From contig NZ_LJYW01000001.1 in NCBI RefSeq assembly GCF_001305515.1, positions 5,118,486-5,182,485 on the forward strand: a stretch of 64,000 nucleotides of DNA, written 5' to 3'. Origin of the DNA: Prosthecodimorpha hirschii (GTDB lineage: Bacteria; Pseudomonadota; Alphaproteobacteria; Rhizobiales; Ancalomicrobiaceae). Position 1 is the first letter of the stretch. Each line of letters begins with the position of its first letter. The notes under the pieces are model-generated. The model ran no database searches. It was not told where the DNA came from and worked only from the letters and a program-made list of their open reading frames with translations. Positions 16,964 through 25,665 of this stretch are shown in pieces. The position numbers and the translations under genes are program-made.

Positions 16964-17422
16964 ATGCCTCCCGACACGGACAGCCCCCGCATCCTCTGTG
17001 GGTGCACCAATCTCAAGATCGCCGCGCGTGCGACGGGCAGGCTCTATGACCGCGCCCTGGCGCCGTTCGATCTCAACACCATGCAGTATGCGATCCTCGC
17101 CAATGTCGCGCGGGCGGGGCGGATCCCCACGATGGCCCTGTCCGACCGGCTGTCGATCGAGCGGACCGCCCTCTACCGCGCGCTCGCCGTGCTCGAGCGG
17201 CGGCGCTTGATCCGCACCGAGGCCGGCCGGGGGCGCGAGCAGATCCTGTCCCTGACCGAGGCCGGCGAGGCGCTGCGCATCCGCGCGAAGGCGGCCTGGG
17301 CCGTGACGCAGGATGCCTTCGTCGGGGCCTTCGGCGAGGATTGGCCGACATTCCTGCGCATGCTGGACCGGGCCCGCGCCATCTCCGACGGCATGTCCGA
17401 CACCGGGGAGGCCGTGCCATGA
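16964..17422 (+). CDS. MarR family transcriptional regulator
   Basis: A 152-residue winged-helix protein: LYDRALAPFDLNTMQYAILANVARAGRIPTMALSDRLSIERTALYRALAVLERRRLIRTEAGRGREQILSLTEAGEAL follows the MarR pattern of helix 1, recognition helix and basic wing. ATG 16964 is chosen because the longer frame upstream crosses the palindromes. The stop overlaps the MFS start as ATGA, so it is the first gene of a two-gene operon and probably senses the substrate of that transporter. Confidence 0.88.
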   Translation: MPPDTDSPRILCGCTNLKIAARATGRLYDRALAPFDLNTMQYAILANVARAGRIPTMALSDRLSIERTALYRALAVLERRRLIRTEAGRGREQILSLTEAGEALRIRAKAAWAVTQDAFVGAFGEDWPTFLRMLDRARAISDGMSDTGEAVP

Positions 17423-18738
17423 GCGCGCTTTCGCTGTCGCGGCCGCTGGCCGCCCGCCTGGCCCGGCGGAACATTCACTATGCGTGGGTCGTCGCGGCCG
17501 TGACCTTCCTGACCATGCTGGTCACCGCCGGGGCGGTCGGCATCCCGGGCGTGCTGATCGCCCCGCTGGAGGCGGAATTCGGCTGGACCAACGGCCAGAT
17601 TTCCGCAGCCTTCGCGATCCGCCTGGTTCTGTTCGGACTGATGGGTCCCTTCGCCGCGGCGCTGATGAACCGCTTCGGCCTGCGGCCGGTCATCCTGGCT
17701 TCGCAGCTGCTGATCGCGACGGGGATCTTCGGGGCGATGGCGATGACCCAGCTGTGGCAGCTGACCCTGCTCCTCGGCGTCGTCGTCGGCATCGGCACCG
17801 GGCTGACCGCCATGGTGCTCGGAGCGACCGTGGTCTCGCGCTGGTTTGCGGCCCGGCGCGGGCTGGTCATCGGCCTTCTGACCGCCAGCACGGCGACGGG
17901 CCAGCTGGTGTTCCTGCCCGTGCTGGCGGCCTTGACCGAAGCCGTCGGCTGGCGGTCTGCGCTCGCCTTGTCGCTGGTCACGCTGATGCTGACGGCCGCG
18001 CTGGTCATGGCGCTGATGCGCAACCGGCCGTCCGACCTGGGGCTGCCGCCGTTCGGCAGCGCCACGCCGGTGCCCGAGCCGCCGCGGCAAAGCCTTGGCG
18101 CCATGCTGATCTCGCCGCTGACCACGCTGCGCGACGCGGTGCGCGTGCCGATGTTCTGGCTGCTGTTCGGAACCTTCTTCGTCTGCGGCGCATCGACCAA
18201 CGGTCTCGTTCAGACGCATTTCATCGCATTGTGCGGCGACTACGGCATGGCGGCGGTGACGGCGGCCGGCATGCTGGCGGTGATCGGGGTGTTCGACTTC
18301 TTCGGCACCGTCGGCTCCGGCTGGCTGTCGGACCGCTATGACAGTCGCTGGCTCCTGTTCTGGTACTACAGCCTGCGCGGCCTCTCGCTGGTCTGGCTGC
18401 CGTTCAGCGACTTCAGCTTCTATGCGCTCTCGATCTTCGCCGTCTTCTACGGCCTGGACTGGGTGGCCACCGTGCCGCCGACCGTCAAGCTGACGGCCGA
18501 GCATTTCGGCGAACGCTCGAACATCGTCTTCGGCTGGGTCTTCACCGGCCACCAGCTCGGCGCGGCCTCAGCCGCCTGGTCCGCCGGGGCGACCCGCACC
18601 GCCTACGAAACCTATCTGCCGGCCTTCCTGACCGCCGGCCTGCTCTGCCTCGCGGCGGCCCTGGTCATCGCCCTCTTCATCGGGTCGTCCGGATTGCGCC
18701 GACGAGCGACGCCGGGCGGCGCGCGGGCAGCCGCCTGA
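17419..18738 (+). CDS. MFS transporter
   Basis: A 439-residue membrane protein with about twelve hydrophobic segments. The segment FGLRPVILASQLLIATG follows the second helix and WFAARRGLVIGLLTASTATGQ is the region common to OFA/monocarboxylate-like MFS proteins. SDRYDSRWLLFWYYSLRG is the matching loop of the second half. It is coupled by ATGA to the MarR gene and would export or import a small organic compound. The C-terminus is followed within 30 bases by the distal end of the CRISPR array. Confidence 0.88.
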   Translation: MSALSLSRPLAARLARRNIHYAWVVAAVTFLTMLVTAGAVGIPGVLIAPLEAEFGWTNGQISAAFAIRLVLFGLMGPFAAALMNRFGLRPVILASQLLIATGIFGAMAMTQLWQLTLLLGVVVGIGTGLTAMVLGATVVSRWFAARRGLVIGLLTASTATGQLVFLPVLAALTEAVGWRSALALSLVTLMLTAALVMALMRNRPSDLGLPPFGSATPVPEPPRQSLGAMLISPLTTLRDAVRVPMFWLLFGTFFVCGASTNGLVQTHFIALCGDYGMAAVTAAGMLAVIGVFDFFGTVGSGWLSDRYDSRWLLFWYYSLRGLSLVWLPFSDFSFYALSIFAVFYGLDWVATVPPTVKLTAEHFGERSNIVFGWVFTGHQLGAASAAWSAGATRTAYETYLPAFLTAGLLCLAAALVIALFIGSSGLRRRATPGGARAAA

Positions 18739-18768
18739 ACCGGAGCGTGACGGGGCTAACGGCACGGT

Positions 18769-18805
18769 GTCGCAATGAGGCCCGGGCTGTTGGGCTGGGA
18801 GTCGT
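18769..18805 (-). repeat. degenerate leader-distal CRISPR repeat
   Basis: It differs from the consensus in the first four bases (GTCG instead of GCTT) and has two changes in the stem (GGGCTGGGA instead of GGCCCGGGA). Terminal repeats decay at the end opposite the leader, so this supports transcription from 22 kb towards 18.8 kb. Confidence 0.9.
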
Positions 18806-20407
18806 TCCGGCTCTATCTCGCGCTCGCCGAGAACATGCGATTCAAGCTTCAATGAGGCCCGGGCTGTTGGCCCGGGAGTCGTCCGGCTGCCTGGCTGAGC
18901 CAGCTGCAGAACTACCGCGCTTCAATGAGGCCCGGGCTGTTGGCCCGGGGGTCGAGCGCAGGCATGTCGAAGCCGAGCACGGCGTCACCATGCTTCAATG
19001 AGGCCCGGGCTGTTGGCCCGGGAGTCGTCCTGATCTCGACATCGTCGCGGTGTTCGGCGACAAGCGGCTTCAATGAGGCCCGGGCTGTTGGCCCGGGAGT
19101 CGTATGACGGTCACCTACTCTGGCCTCCCGACAATGACGCTTCAATGAGGCCCGGGCTGTTGGCCCGGGAGTCGTCCAGGAGGCATTGGGGTCGTTCGAC
19201 GAACTGAAGACGCTTCAATGAGGCCCGGGCTGTTGGCCCGGGAGTCGTCCGCTGCGACGGTCACCCGCGCGGCGACGTTCTACGAGCTTCAATGAGGCCC
19301 GGGCTGTTGGCCCGGGAGTCGTTCACTCCGCGCCCCGAACCCCGGAGCTACCCATGCTCGGCTTCAATGAGGCCCGGGCTGTTGGCCCGGGAGTCGTCCT
19401 TGTCGTGCGCGCGGCCCGGATTATGGCTTTTCGGGCTTCAATGAGGCCCGGGCTGTTGGCCCGGGAGTCGTTTAGCGATCTGCATTTTTTGCCACCTCTG
19501 CAGCAAGGAGCTTCAATGAGGCCCGGGCTGTTGGCCCGGGAGTCGTCCAGTCGGCATCGACGGTGACATCGCCGACATAGACGCTTCAATGAGGCCCGGG
19601 CTGTTGGCCCGGGAGTCGTGTCGGTGGTGCGAAAGATGGTGCGGCCGCCGATGACGCGCTTCAATGAGGCCCGGGCTGTTGGCCCGGGAGTCGTCTCGAC
19701 ATCGCAAGCTGTGTTGGCGGCACCTATGCCGAGCTTCAATGAGGCCCGGGCTGTTGGCCCGGGAGTCGTCTGAGTTGGAAACCGGTAGGATATTCTTGTT
19801 GGGGATCGGAGCTTCAATGAGGCCCGGGCTGTTGGCCCGGGAGTCGTGCGCACGAGGCTTGCGATCAGGCGGCCTGCTGGCCGGGCAGGCTTCAATGAGG
19901 CCCGGGCTGTTGGCCCGGGAGTCGTCCGTGCAGTGAGGCCGCTATGGAAGGGTTCAATCTAGCCGCTTCAATGAGGCCCGGGCTGTTGGCCCGGGGAGTC
20001 GTATGCCCGAGAAGGTGCACAATCTCGGATCCGACGTGCGCTTCAATGAGGCCCGGGCTGTTGGCCCGGGAGTCGTGACCGCCAACCCGGAGGACCCCGC
20101 CCATGACTGACCAGCTTCAATGAGGCCCGGGCTGTTGGCCCGGGAGTCGTCACGCCGAGAAGGCCGAGTCCGAGCGGGATGCGGCGGCTTCAATGAGGCC
20201 CGGGCTGTTGGCCCGGGAGTCGTAAGCACGAGCGCGCCGTCATGAAGGGGTTAATGGCGGGCTTCAATGAGGCCCGGGCTGTTGGCCCGGGAGTCGTCCG
20301 GGGCGGGCTCTCGGTCGACCGCAAAGCGGCTCCTGCTTCAATGAGGCCCGGGCTGTTGGCCCGGGAGTCGTGCCTCGGGACCACCTCAAGCGCATCGAGC
20401 ACCTGAA

Positions 20408-20431
20408 GCTTCAATGAGGCCCGGGAGTCGT
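20408..20431 (-). repeat. internally deleted CRISPR repeat (24 bases)
   Basis: The first 18 bases (GCTTCAATGAGGCCCGGG) run straight into AGTCGT; 13 bases holding the loop and one arm of the stem are missing. Flanking spacers have normal length. Without the hairpin the Cas6-like part of Csb2 may not cut here, leaving a two-spacer RNA. Confidence 0.93.
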
Positions 20432-22066
20432 TTGACTGCAAAAGTCAAGTCTCATTCCGAATATCAGGCTTCAATGAGGCCCGGGCTGTTGGCCCGGGGG
20501 TCGTGTGGTTCCGGGGACTATGCGGGCGGTATTTCTTGAATGCTTCAATGAGGCCCGGGCTGTTGGCCCGGGGGTCGTGCGCGCCGCGCTACCATTCCGG
20601 TGGCATCGCCGGCCTGCTTCAATGAGGCCCGGGCTGTTGGCCCGGGGGTCGTGAGCAGTGATCTGCAGTATTGGCTCGCAGCTGAAAAGCTTCAATGAGG
20701 CCCGGGCTGTTGGCCCGGGAGTCGTCAAGCGCAAACTCGCCATGATTGCAGTTGCCGCCGATGCTTCAATGAGGCCCGGGCTGTTGGCCCGGGAGTCGTC
20801 ACGGATTTCCTTGCGGCGGCGTTTCGGGCGGACGGGCTTCAATGAGGCCCGGGCTGTTGGCCCGGGAGTCGTGTAGGCTTCGACCGCCGGGAGAAACCGG
20901 CCACCCATGCTTCAATGAGGCCCGGGCTGTTGGCCCGGGAGTCGTAAGCCTTCGAGGCCTTCAAGGCGACCCACGACGAACTGCTTCAATGAGGCCCGGG
21001 CTGTTGGCCCGGGAGTCGTTCTCAGGGGCTCCAGGCAGGGCGCGCAACGCGCCGTTTCAGCTTCAATGAGGCCCGGGCTGTTGGCCCGGGAGTCGTTCGC
21101 GCCGGAAGTCATGGCGCGGCTTCGTGAACTGACGCTTCAATGAGGCCCGGGCTGTTGGCCCGGGAGTCGTCTGGTTCGTCAGCGAGCCGGCGGAATGCAG
21201 GTCTTCGACGCTTCAATGAGGCCCGGGCTGTTGGCCCGGGAGTCGTGAGCGCGAGCGCTACACAGACCCGTCGTTCTGAGAGTAGCTTCAATGAGGCCCG
21301 GGCTGTTGGCCCGGGAGTCGTATGCCCTGCTTGGCTTCGGCCTGGGCCTGATGTCGGGGCTTCAATGAGGCCCGGGCTGTTGGCCCGGGAGTCGTCGTCG
21401 CCGACGCCAAGGTCCCACGCCGTATGGACCGGCTTCAATGAGGCCCGGGCTGTTGGCCCGGGAGTCGTCGTGCTCGATCAGGCGATCCAGCGCGTCGAGG
21501 AGCCGCTTCAATGAGGCCCGGGCTGTTGGCCCGGGAGTCGTTTCAAGCGGTAGCCCTGCGGCACGGCGTAGAGCAGTTCGCTTCAATGAGGCCCGGGCTG
21601 TTGGCCCGGGAGTCGTACGAAATAGAGCAGCAGCTTTTTCAAACCTGAATAATTCGCTTCAATGAGGCCCGGGCTGTTGGCCCGGGAGTCGTGTCGCATC
21701 GGCGACGCTGATCGTGCCGGCGCGCAGTGCATGCTTCAATGAGGCCCGGGCTGTTGGCCCGGGAGTCGTACCACGCTCAAGACGGCGAGCCGCGTCCGCC
21801 AGTGGATGCTTCAATGAGGCCCGGGCTGTTGGCCCGGGAGTCGTAGATCAAGATGGGCACCGTCGGCGACGCCAAGAAGGGCTTCAATGAGGCCCGGGCT
21901 GTTGGCCCGGGAGTCGTGCGGCGATGCAGCCGACCACCAAACCGGCCAAGGCTCCGCTTCAATGAGGCCCGGGCTGTTGGCCCGGGAGTCGTTTTATTTC
22001 TTATGGGAGGATTGGGAGGATTGGGAGGAGCTTCAATGAGGCCCGGGCTGTTGGCCCGGGAGTCGT

Positions 22067-22551
22067 GGCCCCCCGGATTTCCCCTGGCCGGCGAGTGCCT
22101 TGCAGGGGTGTTTGCGAGGGGTCCGCGGATGCATGCGGGTGCGCATGGATTTGCCCACGTTCCGGTTCATCCACGATAACAAAGAACCCGCCGGAATCAA
22201 GGCGTTGGCCGGTCTGCGAGCGCTGGGCGGAAGATCTGTCGCGCGGCAGCGCTCGCGCCGAGGCGGCGATGGTAGCGCATTTCGCGCGGGCGCGTCATCC
22301 GGCGGCACGCTCGCAGCCTGCGGGCCTCCTGCGCCGTGCGGGCCTCCTGCTGCGTGCGTGCGGCGCGCGGGAGCAGCGGCAGACGCGGGAGCAGGAACAG
22401 GAGCAGGGGCAGGGGCAGGGGCAGGGGCAGGGGCAGGAACAGGCGCTGGGACAGGAACGGGGACGGGAACAGGAACAGGAACAGGGGCAGGCGCAGGGGC
22501 AGGGGCAGGGGCAGGGGGGCCGACGGCGCCGTGTCCGGCCGGCGATGGCCG
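22067..22551 (-). promoter_or_regulatory. CRISPR leader region between cas2 and the array
   Basis: This 485-base gap lies between the first repeat and the cas2 stop and should hold the leader and array promoter. On the minus strand TTGATT and TATCGT, 16 bases apart (about 22202 to 22175), are a weak promoter candidate. The half nearer cas2 (22388-22520) is a low-complexity run of GGGGCA and GGAACA hexamers. No gene is supported here; the open frames are products of the repeats. Confidence 0.7.
22388..22520. repeat. G-rich hexanucleotide repeats with quadruplex potential
   Basis: Units of GGGGCA, GGAACA and related hexamers follow each other. Five GGGG runs separated by CA occur at 22406-22433 and four more runs at 22496-22519, matching the pattern expected for G-quadruplex formation on the plus strand. 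It sits in the CRISPR leader interval. Confidence 0.85.
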
Positions 22552-22860
22552 TCAGATGACGACGGCGCGGCGCTCGATCGGCTCGAAGCGCTTGCCGAGG
22601 CTTTCCACGGCGAGCTCGACATCCTCGGCCGGGCCGAGATCGAGGATGACGACGTGGTCGGTGTCGCGGTCGATCAGCGCGTCCAGCGCGGCGGCCATCT
22701 CGATGCGCCGGCCGCCGTCGAGGCGGCAATGGAACACGGAGAGCTGCAGCCAGCGCCCGTAGCCCTTCATGGTCTTGAACACGCCGCGCCAGCGCTTCGG
22801 GTCGGAAATGTCGTAGGCGACGACATAGGCGTGTTCGGCATTGGAACGGCGTGCGGCCAT
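22552..22860 (-). CDS. cas2: CRISPR-associated endonuclease Cas2
   Basis: A 102-residue protein of normal Cas2 length. It has a ferredoxin-like pattern with the early strand AYVVAYDISDPKRWRGVFKTMKGYGRWLQLSVFHCRL; the Asp in YDIS is the conserved metal-binding position. It ends IERRAVVI, the strand that docks with Cas1. With Cas1 it forms the integrase that adds spacers. It begins 24 bases after the cas4-cas1 stop on the same strand and is the last gene before the leader. Confidence 0.95.
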   Translation of the reverse strand: MAARRSNAEHAYVVAYDISDPKRWRGVFKTMKGYGRWLQLSVFHCRLDGGRRIEMAAALDALIDRDTDHVVILDLGPAEDVELAVESLGKRFEPIERRAVVI

Positions 22861-22884
22861 GGCCGGGGTCTCCGCAAGGCGCGG

Positions 22885-24648
22885 TCAGCGCGGCATGTAA
22901 TGGGGATAGCGGGGGATCTCGCCGCCGAGCCAGCGGGCGAACAGGCGGGCCTGGATCTGGATCAGCCGGCGCATGGAGACCTGATAGCCGAAGACCGGAT
23001 GCGTGGTCTCCTGGTCCAGGCGGCGCTCGTAGGCGGCGACCAGCCGGCGGCGCGCCGCAGGCTTGAGGTTGCAGCCGCCGGCGGCGTGGATGAAGTCGTC
23101 GGGGGCCAGTTCGCCGTTGTTCAACGCCATCAGCACGGCCGAGTCGGCTAGGACCGGGCGGAACGGCTCGATCAGATCGAGCGCCAGGGCGGGGCGGCCC
23201 GGCCGCTCGACATGGTAGAGGCCCTTCCACGGATCGAGGCCGGCGATGGCGATCGCGGACGAGAAGGTGCGGGTCAGGAGCGCATAGGCGAGCGACAGGC
23301 AGGCATTGACCGGATCGGCCGGCGGCCTCCGGTTGCGGCGGTCGAAGGCGAAGGCCGGCAGGGCGGCGACGGCTTCGGTGAAGAGATGCGGCAGGGCGCG
23401 GAAATAGAGGGCCGCGGCCTCGCCTTCGAGCCCGAGCAGGGCCGGGGCGGTCTCGGCGCGCGGCACGCGGTCGGCGATCAGGGCGAGACGGTCGAGCGCG
23501 GGGCCGCGGGCCTCTTCGGACCCGCGCCAGTTGCGGCGCAGCATGGTGCGGCCGTTGCGGATCTTGGCGGCGACCAGCTCGCGCGCGAAGGCGAGGCGGC
23601 GGGCCGGGTCGCCGGCCGCTTCATACTGCGCGGTGCGCACCGCGGCGCTGCGCGGCCCCTGGCCGCCGGTCGAGCCGAGATACCAGAAGCCGGACGACAT
23701 CCAGGCGACCGGCACGTCGCGGCGCAGCAATTCGTGGATCGCCGGGGTGGTCAGCGAGACCGGGCCGGCGATCACGAGTTCGGAAACCTCGTCGAAGGCG
23801 ATGCTGCGCTCGGCCTCGCCGTCGACCTGGACGACGAGGGTGAAGTCCTTCTTGGTGATGCGCGCGCCCGGCGCCTGGACGTAGAGCGGCAGGGCCGGGG
23901 AGGCGGCCGGCGGCGGCGTGCGCGGGATCGCCCCCTTGCGGAACCAGTTGACCTCGTCGGGCAGGCAGACCGGCAGCAGCGAGCAGCGCACGCATTTCGG
24001 CGAATGGTCGAGCGGCGGCGGCAGGCGTCCGGCCGCGACGCTGAGGCGCAGTTCGGAGGCCGCCCGCAGGGTCGTGGCGATCAGTTCGTCGGTCAGATCG
24101 ACGCGCACGCGCTCGCGGCTGTCGGCAAACCACAAGGCGCCCTCGTCGCAGCGGTAGCCGGCCTCGCGCAGCAGGAGGGCCTGGACGCAGACCTGCACCC
24201 GCTCGGGCAGATGGGCGCCCTCGGCGACATGGGGACGCCTGCCGGTCTTGATGTCGACCGGCACGACGGCCCCCTCGTCCGCCTCGATCACATCGAGTTC
24301 GGCGGTCAGGCCGAGCCGTTCGGAGGCGAGCAGCAGGCGTCGGGTCTTCAGGGTCCGGTCGTCGGCGAGCGCTTGTGGCGGCGGCAGGGCCGGGGCGGGG
24401 CCGGTCTCGGTCGCCGCGTGGGCGCGCCGGCCGGCGGCGGTGTCGGCATTGCCGGCCCATTCGCCGCGGCTCCATTCGAGCACGGCCAGGCGCGGGCAAT
24501 AGATCCATTCGTTGATCATCCGCGCCGGAACCAGCAGTTCGTCGACGGCGGCCGAGGGCGCCCGAAGGTCGAGCTCGCCCTGGCGGTTTCGCAATGGTTG
24601 TGCCGGAACGGTCTGCGCGGGCGGAGACGGCGTATCAGAAGGACACAT
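22885..24648 (-). CDS. cas4-cas1: Cas4-Cas1 fusion protein
   Basis: 587 residues. The Cas4 half (about 40-235) has Cys51 in IYCPRLAVLEW, the RecB-like pieces ELDVIE and VPVDIKTGR (Asp, Asp, Lys), and Cys219, Cys222 and Cys228 for an iron-sulfur cluster. The Cas1 half starts near 255 (LYVQAPGARITKKDFTLVV) and has NACLSLAYALLTRTFSSAIAIAGLDPWKGLYHVERPGRPALALDLIEPFRPVLAD with the catalytic His and Asp. Fusion of these two is characteristic of type I-G and some I-B or V systems. It trims, selects and integrates prespacers with Cas2. ATG 24648 is the only start in good position. Confidence 0.95.
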   Translation of the reverse strand: MCPSDTPSPPAQTVPAQPLRNRQGELDLRAPSAAVDELLVPARMINEWIYCPRLAVLEWSRGEWAGNADTAAGRRAHAATETGPAPALPPPQALADDRTLKTRRLLLASERLGLTAELDVIEADEGAVVPVDIKTGRRPHVAEGAHLPERVQVCVQALLLREAGYRCDEGALWFADSRERVRVDLTDELIATTLRAASELRLSVAAGRLPPPLDHSPKCVRCSLLPVCLPDEVNWFRKGAIPRTPPPAASPALPLYVQAPGARITKKDFTLVVQVDGEAERSIAFDEVSELVIAGPVSLTTPAIHELLRRDVPVAWMSSGFWYLGSTGGQGPRSAAVRTAQYEAAGDPARRLAFARELVAAKIRNGRTMLRRNWRGSEEARGPALDRLALIADRVPRAETAPALLGLEGEAAALYFRALPHLFTEAVAALPAFAFDRRNRRPPADPVNACLSLAYALLTRTFSSAIAIAGLDPWKGLYHVERPGRPALALDLIEPFRPVLADSAVLMALNNGELAPDDFIHAAGGCNLKPAARRRLVAAYERRLDQETTHPVFGYQVSMRRLIQIQARLFARWLGGEIPRYPHYMPR

Positions 24649-24690
24649 GGGGCACCTCCTGCACCCTATGGTGCAGGAGGCAGGCCGGAT

Positions 24691-25092
24691 TCACCAGAGC
24701 CGCGTGAAAGCCGGATAGGGTCCCCTGAGCGCGTCGAAGGCCGGATCGGCGGAGACCAGGGGCATCGCCGTCGTCAGCGCGACCGCGGCGATGATCCGAT
24801 CGAACGGATCGCGATGATCCCAGGCGAGCGTCCCGGCCAGCCGGCAGGCCACGCCATCGAGGGCGATTTCGCGACCCTGCTGCTCGACGAGCAGCGCCGG
24901 CAACTCGCCGAGCCGATCGACCATTTCCGGCCACTGTCCGAGGGCCGCCTTCCGCGTGATCTCGTAGAAACTGATCGCACTGAGACAGACGCTTTCCGCC
25001 GTGGAGAGCGCCGCTCGCGCCAGAGGCGAGAGCCGGCGACTTTCGAACGTCGCCCAGACCCAGGCATGGGTGTCCAGGAGGACCGGGTTCAC
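24691..25092 (-). CDS. VapC-like PIN domain toxin
   Basis: A 133-residue PIN-domain ribonuclease: VLLDTHAWVWATFES (Asp7) begins the fold, followed by the acidic SFYEITRKAALG, DPFDRIIAAVALT and VSADPAFDAL, giving the four acidic positions of the active site. The GTG start at 25092 overlaps the antitoxin stop (GTGA), the usual toxin-antitoxin arrangement. It lies in the gap between the CRISPR effector genes and cas4-cas1, 42 bases before cas4-cas1, and may be co-transcribed with adaptation genes. Confidence 0.88.
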   Translation of the reverse strand: MNPVLLDTHAWVWATFESRRLSPLARAALSTAESVCLSAISFYEITRKAALGQWPEMVDRLGELPALLVEQQGREIALDGVACRLAGTLAWDHRDPFDRIIAAVALTTAMPLVSADPAFDALRGPYPAFTRLW

Positions 25093-25322
25093 GCGCCACC
25101 CTCCCAGGCCGTCAGGTCGTCCTCGCCCGACGGCTCCAGAAAGTCGGGCAGGGGCTGGGCAAGGGTGTCGTCGCGAAGACCGATCTTGAAAGTTCGCTCC
25201 TGAAACGGCACCAGCCGCGCGACCGGCGTCTTGCCGCGCGCGATCACAACCTCTTCGCCGGCCGCGACGGCCTCGATCAGCTTCGACAGATTGGTCTTGG
25301 CCGCGTGGATAGATACCTGCAT
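25089..25322 (-). CDS. Phd/YefM-family antitoxin
   Basis: A 77-residue antitoxin beginning MQVSIHAAKTNLSKLIEAVAAGEEVVIARGKTPVARLVPF, the complete Phd/YefM DNA-binding module. An acidic tail (DFLEPSGEDDLTAWEGG) binds and blocks the PIN toxin. It overlaps the toxin start by four bases. A 14-bp palindrome 26 bases upstream is the probable autoregulatory site. Confidence 0.9.
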   Translation of the reverse strand: MQVSIHAAKTNLSKLIEAVAAGEEVVIARGKTPVARLVPFQERTFKIGLRDDTLAQPLPDFLEPSGEDDLTAWEGGA

Positions 25323-25347
25323 GGGATCGCCTAGGATGTTCTAGCCA

Positions 25348-25361
25348 GACTTAGCTAAGTC
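25348..25361. promoter_or_regulatory. palindromic operator of the toxin-antitoxin pair
   Basis: GACTTAGCTAAGTC is a perfect 14-bp palindrome lying 26-39 bases upstream of the antitoxin start codon, the position where Phd-type antitoxins bind their own promoter. Confidence 0.6.
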
Positions 25362-25571
25362 AAGTCCAGAGCGATGTCAATTGCCACCGATTCCGAAATG
25401 TGCCCTGCTGCTTTCGATACTGGCGTCGGTGATGGTCGTACCGATTGGCCGGCTTGCGGGCCGCTGCCTGACCATCTCGAAGTAGCCGAGGATCGGCTGC
25501 GGACGCTGCCGAACACCCGCCGTTGGCCAGTTTAAGCAAACCGGACCCCGAACTGAGTCCTGACCCGTGTG

Positions 25572-25665
25572 GCGATTGAGGATGAGACCCGGGAAATATT
25601 AGTTTCATCAGAAGCTTAATGGCTTCATTGTATTCTTCAATGAGGCCCGAATCTCATCCGAGTCC
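25572..25665 (-). repeat. degenerate mini-CRISPR (two decayed repeats around one 35-base spacer-like segment)
   Basis: On the plus strand CTTCAATGAGGCCCG at 25635-25649 matches 15 consecutive bases of the array repeat, including the whole crRNA handle except its last base. Continuing to 25665 the sequence ends GAGTCC, matching the other end of the repeat (GGAGTCGT), with a shortened middle that has lost the stem. At 25572-25599 a weaker copy shows TGAGG and CCCGGGA in the right order. The interval between the two (25600-25634) is 35 bases, the native spacer size. It sits between cas8g and the toxin-antitoxin operon in the same orientation as the array. It resembles the crRNA-like units of CreTA or CreR elements; a decayed array fragment is the alternative. 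Confidence 0.6.

Larger units (their letters stand above)
18769..22066 (-). CRISPR. CRISPR array, type I-G, 45 repeats and 44 spacers
   Basis: The 37-base repeat, given in plus orientation, starts GCTTCAATGAGGCCCG and ends GCCCGGGAGTCGT. Spacers are mostly 34-40 bases. On the minus strand the repeat ends ATTGAAGC, the usual 5' handle of type I crRNAs, and contains a 7-bp stem (CCCGGGC/GCCCGGG) with a 5-base loop. The array is therefore read right to left, in line with the cas genes, with the leader at 22067 and upward. The distal repeat (18769-18805) is degenerate at its outer end, as expected for the old end. One internal repeat is truncated (20408-20431), one has an extra G (19965-20002), and several carry a G-for-A change. 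No spacer source could be identified by eye. Confidence 0.98.

Noticed and set aside
18925..22179. Many short frames with repeated peptides such as TTPGPTARASLK and RPGLLARES
   Set aside because: They are translations of the CRISPR repeats, not proteins.
25360..25571. Protein-like fragments (for example LGYFEMVRQRPASRPIGTT) between the antitoxin gene and the mini-CRISPR
   Set aside because: No start, no recognised family and competing frames; at most a decayed gene, not strong enough to annotate.
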